A DNA stretch of 64,000 nt from [Chlorobium] sp. 445 (GCA_002763895.1 NSLH01000006.1:1-64000); one strand, 5' to 3'; numbered from the stretch's first letter, positions 8,860 through 19,246 are shown. The notes: a model not told the origin generated them from the sequence alone. Translations and numbers: made by a program.

Positions 8860-9490
8860 CTACGCGGCAAGTGAATCGGGTGAATCGGATGTACCGCGCT
8901 CGAGAATCGCTGGGATTTTCTCGTGCTTAACATCCTTTGTGTGATTTTCTTTGAGCAGCATGTTAGCATATTTGCGACAGATTTCCTTATGGCGCAAGAG
9001 GTCTGTTGCATAGCAGTAAGCGATGCGTACCGAATCGGTATTGATCAGCGTTAGGCGCCGCTTGCTGAGGCTGTGTAGAATACACAGTTCGAGATAATTG
9101 AGGCTAAAGAAAACGGCTTCAATAAAGCGCAGCGGGCGCGTCTGGAAACCAAATTTTATCAGTGTCGCATCACTGAAGTAGTAGGTTGTGCCACGCAGCA
9201 GCAGATCTTTGGAGTATTTCCCGCGTTCAATGTCTTCGCACAGTTTTAGCAGCCCTTGCGAGAGCGACGCCAGCATTTTGCGCGAGCCAACAATATCAGT
9301 ACGGAAAAATCATATGATGTCCCTAAGTGAATCTCGCGCTTTTTTTCCAAATCGGGACAGTAAAAAGCATCTCTGAGTGATATGTGTAGATGCCTAACTT
9401 CATAAAGAGCGGCGTTGTGATAAAACGAAGAAAGCGGTAGATGATGATGAAGGCAAGGAGCCAAAGCAGTGCTATTAGAATCGATGTCAT
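8860..9490 (-). pseudogene. Disrupted membrane-anchored protein gene (frameshift plus in-frame stop)
   Basis: The frame from ATG 9490 encodes a membrane helix (ILIALLWLLAFIIIYRFL) and then ...VPIWKK, and hits TAG at 9323. At an A7 run (T7 at 9340-9346) a shift gives KKARDSLRDII, then an in-frame TGA at 9310-9312, then FFRTDIVGSRKMLASLSQ and a further 138 residues to the stop at 8860. Read through both lesions, this would be one protein of roughly 208 aa with an N-terminal anchor. No family recognised. It converges on the FKBP gene, 3 bp apart. It could also be two separate small genes. Confidence 0.55.
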
Positions 9491-9773
9491 ATGGGTTTTG
9501 TTTGCGTACTGAAAGATACAAGAAAATCTGTTTCCAAATTGTAAAATTTGTTCTGCGTGGCTACAATTTTCTGTAAGCAAACTTTACAAGAGTTTAACAG
9601 ATGCTTTTTACATTCTTTTGGCAAGCCTTTGCCGCATTGAGTCAGCCCCTCAAGGTTGTTGATAAGCACCCTTGGTGGTTGTTCAGGTTTGAAATCTTTG
9701 CGGCAATTCTTTGATTTGAATTTAACTGCCCAGAGGGGGTTACGAATTTTACGGACTGAAATTTTAACTTATT

Positions 9774-10571
9774 ATGCCACTGCCCATCAGCGGCTTATCT
9801 GCAGCAGAAGTTCAAGAGCAGCAGCGTCAAGGACGTGTCAACTTTACGCGCACACCGCATGCCAAAAGCACACGCGAAATTTTCCTCGAAAATATCCTCA
9901 CGGTTTTTAATCTCATCAACTTTGCAATTATAGCTTTCCTTTTTGGTGTCTTTGTCTGGTCAGATGACATTCGTCTGTTGCTCGATAGCGTCGGCATCAT
10001 TACGGTGGTGTTTGCCAACACAGCGATTGCTATCGTGCAAGAATTTCGTACACGTGCCATTTTAGAAAACACACGCCTTTTGCTCTCACGCGAAGTAACG
10101 GTCGTACGTGAAGGCAAGGAAATCATCATTGAACCTTCGGAAGTTGTCGAAGGCGATGTCGTGAAAATTCACCGGGGTGAATATGCTGTCGTTGATGGTT
10201 CAGTGATTCATTCCCTTGGGTTGGAAATGGATGAATCGCTTCTGACTGGTGAATCGCTCACGATTGAAAAGCCTGTAGGGTCTGCACTTTTCTCAGGCAG
10301 TTACTGTGTAGCTGGCACGGGCTACTATGTTGCCGAGCGTGTCGGACAAAGTTCTTATGCGTCACGTATTACTGCGCTTGCACGCGAGTATAAGTTCGTG
10401 AGCACACCGCTTCAAAAACGGGTTGATAAAATTTTCGTTTGGTCATTTGTCATTGCCCTTGGCTTAGCGCTCTTTGAAATTCTGATGCGCGCCCAAACCG
10501 GCGGACTTTCAGACCTTGATTTTATCCGCCGCATTGCTACTGTTGTTATTACACTCTTACCCGAGGCTTAG
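9774..10571 (+). CDS. Cation P-type ATPase, N-terminal part (frameshifted)
   Basis: Residues 1-265 of a P-type ATPase: N-terminal GLSAAEVQEQQRQGRVN, the first membrane pair, the actuator domain with the dephosphorylation motif LLTGES, and the third and fourth helices up to ITLLPEA. The frame ends at TAG (10569-10571) exactly where the family has a PEGL motif in helix 4. One extra G in the GG at 10565-10566 would restore PEGLVFFTT and join it to the next frame. It resembles the CtpE-like group; the transported ion is uncertain. The 283 bases upstream (9491-9773) contain no gene. Confidence 0.88.
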   Translation: MPLPISGLSAAEVQEQQRQGRVNFTRTPHAKSTREIFLENILTVFNLINFAIIAFLFGVFVWSDDIRLLLDSVGIITVVFANTAIAIVQEFRTRAILENTRLLLSREVTVVREGKEIIIEPSEVVEGDVVKIHRGEYAVVDGSVIHSLGLEMDESLLTGESLTIEKPVGSALFSGSYCVAGTGYYVAERVGQSSYASRITALAREYKFVSTPLQKRVDKIFVWSFVIALGLALFEILMRAQTGGLSDLDFIRRIATVVITLLPEA

Positions 10572-12223
10572 TGTTTTTTACGACAGTTGTCTTTGCTGCT
10601 GGCGTCTATCGTGTGATGAAACTTGGCGCTGTCGTGCAAAAACTTAACGCCATTGAATCGTTCTCTACCGTTGATGTGGTCTGCTTAGACAAGACAGGCA
10701 CCCTGACAGAGAATCATCTTTCGCTGCATGCTCTCCATGCGTTTGAAAATGGCGTCTCTGAATCCAATATCAAGCAACTCTTAGGGGCGTTTGCGCACGC
10801 TTCATCGGATTCTAACGCTACAATTCAAGCGCTGCGGCACTTACCCAAAACGCCAAGCCAAGTGATTGCTGAATTGCCATTCAGCTCTGCGCGCAAGTTT
10901 TCTGCACTTCGCCTCAAAACCGAGTTAGGCGAGTTTTCGCTGGCTCTTGGCGGCTATGAAGTTCTCTTACCATTTTTGGATGAAGCCAATCAGCGCGTTT
11001 TGAATCGCACACTTGAAGAACATGGCTTGCGCGGTTACCGCAATTTGATTTTTGCAAGCCTCAGCGACGGCGTGCCACTGAACTCGCTCTTTTCGCCCAA
11101 CGGCGAGATGTCGCTCAAACTTAAACCGCTTGCTTTGATATGCCTGAGCGGCGCCATTCGCCACGATGCACCTGAGGCGCTTGCACTCTTTCGCGAAAAT
11201 CAAATTGATATCAAAATCCTTTCGGGCGACTCTGCCGATTCCGTACAAGCCACTTTGAATGACATTGGTTGGAAAACCACCAAAGGCGATGTGGTTACTG
11301 GTGCAGAACTTGATACGCTTGCGGCACATCAATTTGTAGAGCGCGTTCAAGAAAAAAGTGTCTTTGCCCGTCTTTCGCCCGAGCATAAGCAGCGCATCAT
11401 TCGCACCTTAAACAAGCATCGACGAACAGCCATGATTGGCGATGGTGTCAATGATGTGCCTGCAGTGAAAGAAGCGACGCTTGGCATTGCGATGGAAGAA
11501 GGCAGCAGCATTACGAAGGAAATTGCTGACATTGTCTTGCTCAAAAATAAATTCTCGCTTTTGCCCAAAATCTTTGAGCAAGGTCGATTAATCTTGAATA
11601 CGGTGCTCTCTATTTCGAAACTTTACCTTACTAAAAATCTCATCGTTCTGCTCTTGGAAATCTCAACGGTGCTGTTTGGCGCACTTTTTCCTCTTACGCC
11701 ACGTCGTTCGGGTTTGCTGAGTTTGCTCGGTGTCGCCTTGCCTGTCTATTTCATTACCGCCTTTAACACGCGAACGTCTCCACCACGTGCATTTTTCACC
11801 GAACTATTTTCTTTTATTGCCATCTCTCTCGTGGCATTTGCTTCGGCAAGTTACCTCTCGCAATATCTCACTCAACTTTTCTTTGAGCCCACACGCATTG
11901 AAGAAAAAATGGCGATGACCTCCGCTCTGGTCGTGATGTGTCTGGGGAATTTTGTTTACCTTGCCATGCGTGCAAATTCAGAGAAGCTTTTGCTCTTTGT
12001 GCAGTCTAGTCTGCTGGTGCTTCTGCTCTATGTATTTCTTGCGCATACCCCGTGGAATGTCTTTCCACTCAACCTTATCAAGACATTCTATGAGATTGAA
12101 AATTTTCGCATCGAGATTTGGAGCGCAATTTCTTTGGGAAGTGCTGTAGGATTAGCACTGCTCTTTACGATGCACCGCTTGAGCGAGCGGTGGCTTTATC
12201 GAAGCCTCTCTTCCCGTTCTTGA
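10571..12223 (+). CDS. Cation P-type ATPase, C-terminal part (frameshifted)
   Basis: Continuation of the same pump. It contains the phosphorylation motif DKTGTLTE, a nucleotide-binding domain, the hinge motif GDGVNDVPA and about six C-terminal membrane helices. The GTG at 10571 is probably not a true start: the preceding two codons in this frame (GL) complete the helix-4 motif. The rejoined protein would be 816 aa, a normal length. If the break is real, neither half can work, because the actuator and phosphorylation domains are separated. Confidence 0.88.
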   Translation: MFFTTVVFAAGVYRVMKLGAVVQKLNAIESFSTVDVVCLDKTGTLTENHLSLHALHAFENGVSESNIKQLLGAFAHASSDSNATIQALRHLPKTPSQVIAELPFSSARKFSALRLKTELGEFSLALGGYEVLLPFLDEANQRVLNRTLEEHGLRGYRNLIFASLSDGVPLNSLFSPNGEMSLKLKPLALICLSGAIRHDAPEALALFRENQIDIKILSGDSADSVQATLNDIGWKTTKGDVVTGAELDTLAAHQFVERVQEKSVFARLSPEHKQRIIRTLNKHRRTAMIGDGVNDVPAVKEATLGIAMEEGSSITKEIADIVLLKNKFSLLPKIFEQGRLILNTVLSISKLYLTKNLIVLLLEISTVLFGALFPLTPRRSGLLSLLGVALPVYFITAFNTRTSPPRAFFTELFSFIAISLVAFASASYLSQYLTQLFFEPTRIEEKMAMTSALVVMCLGNFVYLAMRANSEKLLLFVQSSLLVLLLYVFLAHTPWNVFPLNLIKTFYEIENFRIEIWSAISLGSAVGLALLFTMHRLSERWLYRSLSSRS

Positions 12224-12290
12224 ACACCCGAGACCTTCTGATTTACCAAGATGCTGATTTTCACTTCACACCCTGACTTTTTTGTTGTTT

Positions 12291-13736
12291 TCAGTAAGCC
12301 CTTGCGAAGACCACTTTTTGTTTTGAAGGATTGCTCGTGTAAATGCATTTGCCTTCAGAGCGCATATCATACTTGTTCAAAAACTCCTCTTGCGTTGGAA
12401 TGCAGCGAATCGTTGCCTTGGTCTCTTCCTTGATTTTGGCTTCGGTTTCGCGTGTGCCATCCCAATGCGCAATTGCAAAGCCTTTTTCTACTTGCGCTTT
12501 GAACTCATCATAGTCTTTGACTTCTTTGATATTTGCATCACGAAATGCTTTAGCGCGCTCATAGAGCTGCTGCTGCATCGCAGAAAGCATATCGTGAATA
12601 CATGCATGGATTTGGTCGCCAAGCGACAATGTTTGTTTTTCACCGGTATCACGCCGCACGATAACACACTGACCTGCCGCAAGGTCTTTTGGACCAAGCT
12701 CTATGCGCAGGGGAATACCTTGCAGTTCATACTCTGCAAATTTCCAGCCCGGTGTGTTTTGCTCGCTATCATCCACGATGACACTTAAGCCATTCGCCCG
12801 CAGCACTGTAGCAAGTTCGTGGGCTTTTTGCACCACTGCAGATTTATCACCCTTGAAGATTGGCACAATGACAACTTGACGTGAAGCCAGTTTCGGTGGC
12901 AACACAAGTCCTTTGTCGTCAGAGTGTGCCATAATCAGTGCGCCAATCAGCCGTGTCGATACGCCCCAGCTTGTCGCCCAGACATACTCCAACTTTCCAT
13001 CTTTGGTTTGATAGCGACAATCAAACGCCTTCGCAAAATTTTGTCCTAAGTGATGTGATGTGCCAGCCTGTAAAGCCTTGCCATCTTGCATCATCGCCTC
13101 AATGCAATAGGTTTCAACAGCTCCCGCGAATTTTTCAGATTCTGTCTTCTTGCCTACAATGACTGGCAGCGCCATAAACTCTTCTGCAAAACGGCGATAG
13201 ACCTCAATCATCTGCAAGACTTCAGCTTTTGCTTCTTCTTCAGTAGCATGTGCCGTGTGCCCTTCTTGCCAGAGAAATTCTGCAGTACGTAAAAACAGCC
13301 GCGTACGCAATTCCCAACGCACGACATTTGCCCACTGATTGATGAGAATCGGTAAATCTCGATAAGACTGAATCCACTTGGCGTAGGTCGACCAGATAAT
13401 CGTTTCGGAAGTTGGGCGCACGTAGAGTTTTTCTTGCAATTCTTCTCCGCCGCCGTGCGTTACAACAGCACATTCTGGCGCGAAGCCTTCAATATGCTCG
13501 GCTTCTTTTTTCATATAACTTTCTGGGATAAACAGCGGGAAGTAGGCATTGACATGTCCTGTGTCTTTGAACATTTTGTCGAGCGCCGCTTGCATCTTTT
13601 CCCAGATTGCATAGCCGTTCGGGCGGATAATCATGCAGCCACGCACATCGCTATAGTCAGCAAGTTTTGCTTCACGAACAATATCGATATACCATTGAGA
13701 ATAGTCTTTACTGCGAGGCGTAATTTTTTCAGCCAC
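12291..13736 (-). CDS. proS: Proline–tRNA ligase (archaeal/eukaryotic type)
   Basis: 481 aa class II aminoacyl-tRNA synthetase charging tRNA-Pro. Motif 2 region is [22 protein letters not shown], seen here as [16 protein letters not shown], with the catalytic core around residues 40-280 and the anticodon-binding domain after about 290 (VVIVPIFKG). It lacks the editing insertion of the bacterial type and ends in the short C-terminal zinc-like domain of the other type, ending FARAY. The frame begins with GTG; no ATG lies near and no Shine-Dalgarno is seen. A hairpin lies in its leader (13779-13807). Confidence 0.95.
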   Translation of the reverse strand: MAEKITPRSKDYSQWYIDIVREAKLADYSDVRGCMIIRPNGYAIWEKMQAALDKMFKDTGHVNAYFPLFIPESYMKKEAEHIEGFAPECAVVTHGGGEELQEKLYVRPTSETIIWSTYAKWIQSYRDLPILINQWANVVRWELRTRLFLRTAEFLWQEGHTAHATEEEAKAEVLQMIEVYRRFAEEFMALPVIVGKKTESEKFAGAVETYCIEAMMQDGKALQAGTSHHLGQNFAKAFDCRYQTKDGKLEYVWATSWGVSTRLIGALIMAHSDDKGLVLPPKLASRQVVIVPIFKGDKSAVVQKAHELATVLRANGLSVIVDDSEQNTPGWKFAEYELQGIPLRIELGPKDLAAGQCVIVRRDTGEKQTLSLGDQIHACIHDMLSAMQQQLYERAKAFRDANIKEVKDYDEFKAQVEKGFAIAHWDGTRETEAKIKEETKATIRCIPTQEEFLNKYDMRSEGKCIYTSNPSKQKVVFARAY

Positions 13737-13778
13737 AGATATGTTGCAGTTTCAGATTTGACAAAAAGTGAATTGCAA

Positions 13779-13807
13779 CAGGTGGTTGCTCGGGGGCTTA
13801 CCACCTG
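13779..13807. repeat. 7-bp inverted repeat in the proS leader
   Basis: CAGGTGG (13779-13785) and CCACCTG (13801-13807) pair perfectly. An overlapping alternative pairing of GCAAC with GTTGC (13775-13779 with 13785-13789) uses the same bases. It lies between the DUF4412 stop (13840) and proS start (13736), so it could end the upstream transcript or affect proS. The T tract on the minus strand comes 11 bases later and is short. Confidence 0.4.
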
Positions 13808-13839
13808 CCGATTCGAGATATAGCTTCTGTTGCTTGCTT

Positions 13840-14580
13840 TTAGTCCTTATCTTGCTTCATCATCTGCTTCATCATCTCTTGCATCTTGTCTTTGCTCATC
13901 CCCGGAATGCCAAACATGTCCGAGGACTCTTTGTAGTCGCTTGGAATCTCAAAGAGCGACGCTGGTAGCGCCTTTTTTTCGACTTTCGTCACTTCCGTAA
14001 CACTTCTTGTTCCTTCAACGGTCACTACGGTTTTTAATGGCATGCCATCGGCATTTTCTTTACGCAGGGCAGCAAGCAGTTTGTTGTTTTGAAACATTGG
14101 ATTGTTCTTCTGCATTCTTGAATACATTTCCCAATCCCCTATCTCTTTTGTCGTCCACATGTCCATCATGACATTACTTTTCTTCATTTTCACTTGCACA
14201 TGCACGCACTTCATTCCTCGAATTTTTTCCGTGCCAATTTTCTTTACCTCAAACTCCTCTTCATTCTGCATCGATTGCATACCTGTTACATCAAGTACCC
14301 CGTATGTTTTGTTTTTTCTATCTATCGTATAGAGCTTATTAGGTTCACTTGCGCGTGCAAGTGTTACTTGTTGCATCTTCATTCCCCCAACATTGGTACT
14401 TGTCTCTATCAATGTCGATCCATTTTTGCTATACACTATCATCGTAGCACTTAGCTCGACTTGGTTATCAGGGCTCGTGGTATTCGTTTGCATCGTAATA
14501 GTACCCTCGAACTGGGGGACCTGTGCTGCTACCACACGCATCAAGCAGCATAAAACAAGAAGAAGGCTGACTTTTTTCAT
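13840..14580 (-). CDS. DUF4412-domain exported protein
   Basis: 246 aa with a signal peptide (residues 1-19, cleaved near VVAAQ). The body matches the pattern of DUF4412 proteins: FEGTITMQ near the start, alternating beta strands, and MDMWTTKEIGDWEMYSRM. The Met-rich C-terminus (KDKMQEMMKQMMKQDKD) may be flexible. The family is found in Bacteroidota and Chlorobiota envelopes and resembles LolA/LolB-like folds, but its function is not established. Single gene upstream of proS. Confidence 0.8.
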   Translation of the reverse strand: MKKVSLLLVLCCLMRVVAAQVPQFEGTITMQTNTTSPDNQVELSATMIVYSKNGSTLIETSTNVGGMKMQQVTLARASEPNKLYTIDRKNKTYGVLDVTGMQSMQNEEEFEVKKIGTEKIRGMKCVHVQVKMKKSNVMMDMWTTKEIGDWEMYSRMQKNNPMFQNNKLLAALRKENADGMPLKTVVTVEGTRSVTEVTKVEKKALPASLFEIPSDYKESSDMFGIPGMSKDKMQEMMKQMMKQDKD

Positions 14581-14630
14581 AAAATTGGCTTTGGTATTGC
14601 ATTGGTTGAATCTATCTCAATTAAATGTGC

Positions 14631-15326
14631 TCAGAGTATCTTGAACATTAGCATCACCGAGACCTGCAAGTAGTTAAATGAGTTTTCCTGAGCAATTGCG
14701 TTCGTGAGTGTAATATTTTCTTTGCCTGTCAAATTTGCGAGTCGATACTTGGCTTCAATGTCAAATGAAATTGGGATAAGCGGTGGTGAAAATTCAATTC
14801 CAATACCTGCGCCCAAACCGTAGCGCGTGTAGGCGGATTTACCTTCTGGTGCAATACTATAAAGTCCAAAATCTACACCGATGTAGGGTGTGATAATAGG
14901 CAGTGGCAGTGGTGAGAATTCTAAACCTGCACCTGCGTTGAGCACATTTACTCTGCTGCCAGAGGGAGCAAAGGGATTGATGTTTAGCGGGATTGTCGTC
15001 CCACCTACTGAAATGCTCTCTGAAGTGTTCGTGTTTGTCGAAAGTAGGTTATAGTTTACAAACCCTACAATACGCAGCGGAATAAGTGGCGGCATAATTT
15101 TGAGTTTAGCAGCAATATTTGCACCGCTGAGAGGGGCATCTTTGACAAAATCGCTGAAATTTAAGCCGCCTTGCCTTTGCACCAGCGCCAAGTTTTGCCC
15201 TCCGCTTGCAAATCCGCCCCCGATGCCTCCTTCAATCGTCAATAGCTGCGGAAGACCGGGAATTTGTGCGTTAGCTGAAAATGCAATGGCAACAATCAGT
15301 AGAAATAGTGTGGCGATTTTCTTCAT
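14631..15326 (-). CDS. Outer-membrane beta-barrel protein
   Basis: 231 aa. Signal peptide 1-20 (AFSANAQ). Gly-rich alternating strands such as GGIGGGFASGG, TPYIGVDFGLY and YGLGAGIGIEF, ending in VMLMFKIL, suggest an eight-stranded OmpA/OmpW-like barrel. No enzymatic motif. It is followed by the DUF4412 gene after 50 bp on the same strand. Bases 15327-15548 upstream hold no gene. Function unknown beyond an outer-membrane location. Confidence 0.75.
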   Translation of the reverse strand: MKKIATLFLLIVAIAFSANAQIPGLPQLLTIEGGIGGGFASGGQNLALVQRQGGLNFSDFVKDAPLSGANIAAKLKIMPPLIPLRIVGFVNYNLLSTNTNTSESISVGGTTIPLNINPFAPSGSRVNVLNAGAGLEFSPLPLPIITPYIGVDFGLYSIAPEGKSAYTRYGLGAGIGIEFSPPLIPISFDIEAKYRLANLTGKENITLTNAIAQENSFNYLQVSVMLMFKIL

Positions 15327-15548
15327 AGCAGTGAAGTTTGGTTAGAGATGTTTGCGTATTGAGGTTTTACTTTACTAACGCTTTGCTTTACTGCTGAGTA
15401 TGATGTTCTTTTCAGGTTGCAATATACACATTTGATTTCAACTTATTCGACTGCCCTTGCGTGCCCATAGGCTCTAATATAAAGATTTGGCTCATACCAA
15501 ACTACACGGTTAGCATGCGCTTTGGCTCATGTGCATGCATTTTTGTGC

Positions 15549-16448
15549 TTAGACTTCCGAATCAAGGAAGCGTTTGGTAAGTGGCGCATAGGCATCAATG
15601 CGTCTATCGCGCATAAAGGGCCAATGCTGACGGTAAAAGTCAATTTGAGACAAATCGCACTCTGCCACGATGACTTCTTCCTTATCGCTTGAGGCTTTTG
15701 CTAACTGAATGCCGAAGGGATTTGCCACAAAACTTTGTCCCCAAAACTCCAGCCCTTCTTTTGGATTTTCAGGAGAATATTCTGTGCCGACGCGATTTGT
15801 TACAGCCACATAAATTCCGTTTGCAATAGCATGGCTGCGCTGAATCATTTCCCACGCTTGATGTTGCGCAGCACGCACCGCTGGATCTTTCTCTGATGTT
15901 GCCCACCCAATGGCTGTAGGATAGAAGAGAATTTGCGCGCCCTGCATTGCTGTCAGACGCGCTGCTTCAGGATACCATTGATCCCAGCAAATCAATACGC
16001 CAATGGTTGCAAATTTGGTTTTGAAGACCTTAAAGCCTAAGTCGCCGGGCGTAAAGTAAAATTTTTCGTAGAACCCGGGGTCATCAGGAATGTGCATTTT
16101 GCGGTATTTGCCAAGATAGGTGCCATCTGCATCAAGGACAGCAGCTGTGTTGTGATAAATACCCTGCGCACGCTCCTCGAACAAGGCGGCGACGATGACG
16201 ACATTGAGTTCTTTTGCAAGCTCTGAGAGCGTTTGAGTTGTTTTGCCCGGAATCGGTTCCGCAAATTTGAACGGCGCATAGTCTTCAGTTTGGCAAAAGT
16301 AAAGCGTGGTGAACATCTCTTGCGTGCAGATTATCTTTGCTTCTTTCGATGCCGCTTCTCTCACACCGTCAATCGTGCGGACAAGATTTTCTTCAGGATT
16401 TGGCAGTCCTTTACGCTGTACCAAACCGACTTTGACGATGTGTTTCAC
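15549..16448 (-). CDS. aguB: Carbon-nitrogen hydrolase, N-carbamoylputrescine amidase-like
   Basis: 299 aa nitrilase-superfamily amidase. The catalytic triad is visible: Glu in TQEMF, Lys in YRKMHIPDD and Cys in GVLICWDQWYPEAAR. The KMHIPDDPGFYEKFYFTPGD segment is typical of AguB, which converts N-carbamoylputrescine to putrescine. No aguA is in the window, so assignment rests on sequence alone. Translation appears to begin at GTG 16448. It lies 26 bp after the TPR gene in the same direction. Confidence 0.88.
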   Translation of the reverse strand: MKHIVKVGLVQRKGLPNPEENLVRTIDGVREAASKEAKIICTQEMFTTLYFCQTEDYAPFKFAEPIPGKTTQTLSELAKELNVVIVAALFEERAQGIYHNTAAVLDADGTYLGKYRKMHIPDDPGFYEKFYFTPGDLGFKVFKTKFATIGVLICWDQWYPEAARLTAMQGAQILFYPTAIGWATSEKDPAVRAAQHQAWEMIQRSHAIANGIYVAVTNRVGTEYSPENPKEGLEFWGQSFVANPFGIQLAKASSDKEEVIVAECDLSQIDFYRQHWPFMRDRRIDAYAPLTKRFLDSEV

Positions 16449-16474
16449 GCTTTGAGAGTTTAGGGTTGAGCTTT

Positions 16475-17032
16475 TTACAAGCCTCGCGCACCGAGCTTGC
16501 GTCGCAAGTTCTCAACATATTTTCGCAAGTCTCTTTGTTGTGGATGAATTTGCAAGACCGCTTCATAGGCTTTGAGTGCCGCCAGTTCATTGCCTATTGC
16601 CATGTAGATCAGTCCTAAGCCAGAGAGTGCTCCAAAATGCCGAGGTTCTAAGGCAAGTGTACGTTCAATATCTTTCATAGACGCGGCAAAATCACCTTTG
16701 AGGTAGTAAGCCGTCGCGCGCTTGTTCCATCCTTCGGGAAAGTCGGGGTCCAGTTCCGTTATCGCACTGAAGGCTTGAATGGCGCGTGTGTAATTATTCT
16801 CGCTCATCTCCTCTATACCTTTTGCCATAAGCACATTGATGTCTTCACGCTCACTGGTTGTCCATAGCTCCCAAATTAAGTTCTCAATGAAAGCCGCCGC
16901 ATCTTCACTCTCTGCAGTTTTCAACTGCGCAAAGAGCGAATCTAACATAGCTTTTTTCTCTTCCAATGTAATTTTGAGCCGCTGCTGTTCTTTTTGTCTC
17001 TCAGCCGTCAGATTGACAACGCCATCGGTCAT
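16475..17032 (-). CDS. Tetratricopeptide-repeat protein, probably the 3' part of a DUF4864–TPR gene
   Basis: 185 aa. An N-terminal helix (LDSLFAQLKTAESEDAA) is followed by three TPR units (NYTRAIQAFSAITELDPDFPEGWNKRATAYYL, seen in part as FPEGWNKRATAYYLKGDF; then LEPRHFGALSGLGLIY; then KAYEAVLQIHP). Its relatives are usually exported, yet this frame has no signal peptide. Its first residues, MTDGV, are the end of the DUF4864 motif CWMTDGV, so the true protein probably starts in the upstream frame. The overlap ATGA looks like coupling but is better explained by a frameshift at 17070-17080. Confidence 0.8.
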   Translation of the reverse strand: MTDGVVNLTAERQKEQQRLKITLEEKKAMLDSLFAQLKTAESEDAAAFIENLIWELWTTSEREDINVLMAKGIEEMSENNYTRAIQAFSAITELDPDFPEGWNKRATAYYLKGDFAASMKDIERTLALEPRHFGALSGLGLIYMAIGNELAALKAYEAVLQIHPQQRDLRKYVENLRRKLGARGL

Positions 17033-17535
17033 CCAGCATCCTTTGTAGTCGCTATCTTCTTGCTTGGAGAGTGAAAAAGATAGGTGTGAGCTTTGCCTTG
17101 TTTATCAATCAGCACGACTTTTTGCTCGGCTCGATTACCATTTTTTTTCATTGCACCCAGCTCTTCGGTGTCGTAGTTCAGCATCGGTGCGTAGAGTGGA
17201 TTGTGCAGCATCTTCGTAAAGTTTGGCAGCGGTCCTGTGTACAGTCGATTTTCAGGTGATGCAAATCGGTAGACAATTGCAATACCGCGATTTTTCTCGT
17301 CGTTGTACTTCAATGCTTTGAGTTGAATTTTGACTACATCTTCAGGCGATAGTTCAGGACTCGGTTTTGGATCATTTTCTTGATAGTCCATCTCTTCCAT
17401 CATTTTCAGACTTCTTGCTTGCGCTTGAGTTTCAGTTTGAGAATTTGTCACTTTTGATGTTTGGCATGCTTGATTACATCCCATCACGATTATGGCAATA
17501 ACCATCAATAATCGACATCGTCTTGCAGCCGTCAT
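17029..17535 (-). CDS. DUF4864 lipoprotein domain, 5' part of frameshifted DUF4864–TPR gene
   Basis: 168 aa as read. A lipoprotein signal with lipobox VMGC (Cys 20) is followed by the DUF4864-type segment FASPENRLYTGPL ... MLHNPLYAPMLNY. The family normally ends with LSKQ...GCWMTDGV. That exact ending exists in the +1-related frame just before the TPR gene, while the frame as read drifts into YLFHSPSKK and stops. One missing base near A5 (17074-17078) explains this. Rejoined, it would be a lipoprotein of about 356 aa with DUF4864 and TPR domains. Confidence 0.75.
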   Translation of the reverse strand: MTAARRCRLLMVIAIIVMGCNQACQTSKVTNSQTETQAQARSLKMMEEMDYQENDPKPSPELSPEDVVKIQLKALKYNDEKNRGIAIVYRFASPENRLYTGPLPNFTKMLHNPLYAPMLNYDTEELGAMKKNGNRAEQKVVLIDKQGKAHTYLFHSPSKKIATTKDAG

Positions 17536-17603
17536 TGTTCATCAGCAGTATGGTTTGAGCGACTCTGTTGAGAGCACCCTGTTGATGGGCTTTGGCAGCA
17601 GGC

Positions 17604-18651
<1,048 letters not shown>

Positions 18652-18675
18652 TTATGGCACTTCTCGACGCAACGG

Positions 18676-18987
18676 TTATCTATCCAAATAGAATCCTTGT
18701 GGATCAGCTACACCAAAGGTTACTTGCACAGTTGCACCCTTTTCGTCTAACTCTCGGATTTCAACATGTTTTGCATCAGGCTTTGGCACAATTTCACCTT
18801 CATCATTGGTGAACACCAGCACCGCTTTGACTCCACCGTTTGGTGTCGGTCCCAAAAATTCATAAATGCCTGTTTCTTTTTCGGTTAGTACACAACCGGG
18901 TTGCAAATTCGAGACTACAGGACAGCCAACACACTGACAGTAAAAACCTGCCTCAGCAGGATACAAATCGCATCGCGGAAACTCCAT
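18676..18987 (-). CDS. Small Cys-rich hypothetical protein beside FNR
   Basis: 103 aa from the ATG at 18987; an upstream TTG frame is less likely. Five cysteines occur in the first third, with the spacing C-x-C-x2-C in FYCQCVGCP and one more Cys on each side, which could hold a metal or Fe-S cluster. The rest is beta-rich and acidic. It is 42 bp upstream of the ferredoxin–NADP reductase on the same strand, so a redox link is possible but unproven. No family recognised. Bases 19033-19246 hold no gene. Confidence 0.65.
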   Translation of the reverse strand: MEFPRCDLYPAEAGFYCQCVGCPVVSNLQPGCVLTEKETGIYEFLGPTPNGGVKAVLVFTNDEGEIVPKPDAKHVEIRELDEKGATVQVTFGVADPQGFYLDR

Positions 18988-19246
18988 ACTTCGCGCCTGT
19001 TTTATGAGTTTGTGCGTTCTTGTTTTACTCAAAACTTAATATAGCGACTTCTTCAAAATAATTTGCCCTATAAATTTTCTTTCCTCCCAAAAGGATCGGT
19101 CGAGCAAGCACAAGACACCTTGCACTTGCTTACCCTCTTTTGGCTTAGGCATACTCTGCACTTTGTCTCACTTCTTGTTTCTTTCTTGCGTTTGCCACAA
19201 ATAGTTTAAATTCGTTTTGTTTTTTCCAACTTAACTTAGTCTGACC

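Noticed and set aside
16475-17535. Genuine ATGA translational coupling between DUF4864 and TPR genes
   Set aside because: The DUF4864 family ending is encoded out of frame directly across the overlap, so a frameshifted single gene explains the data better.
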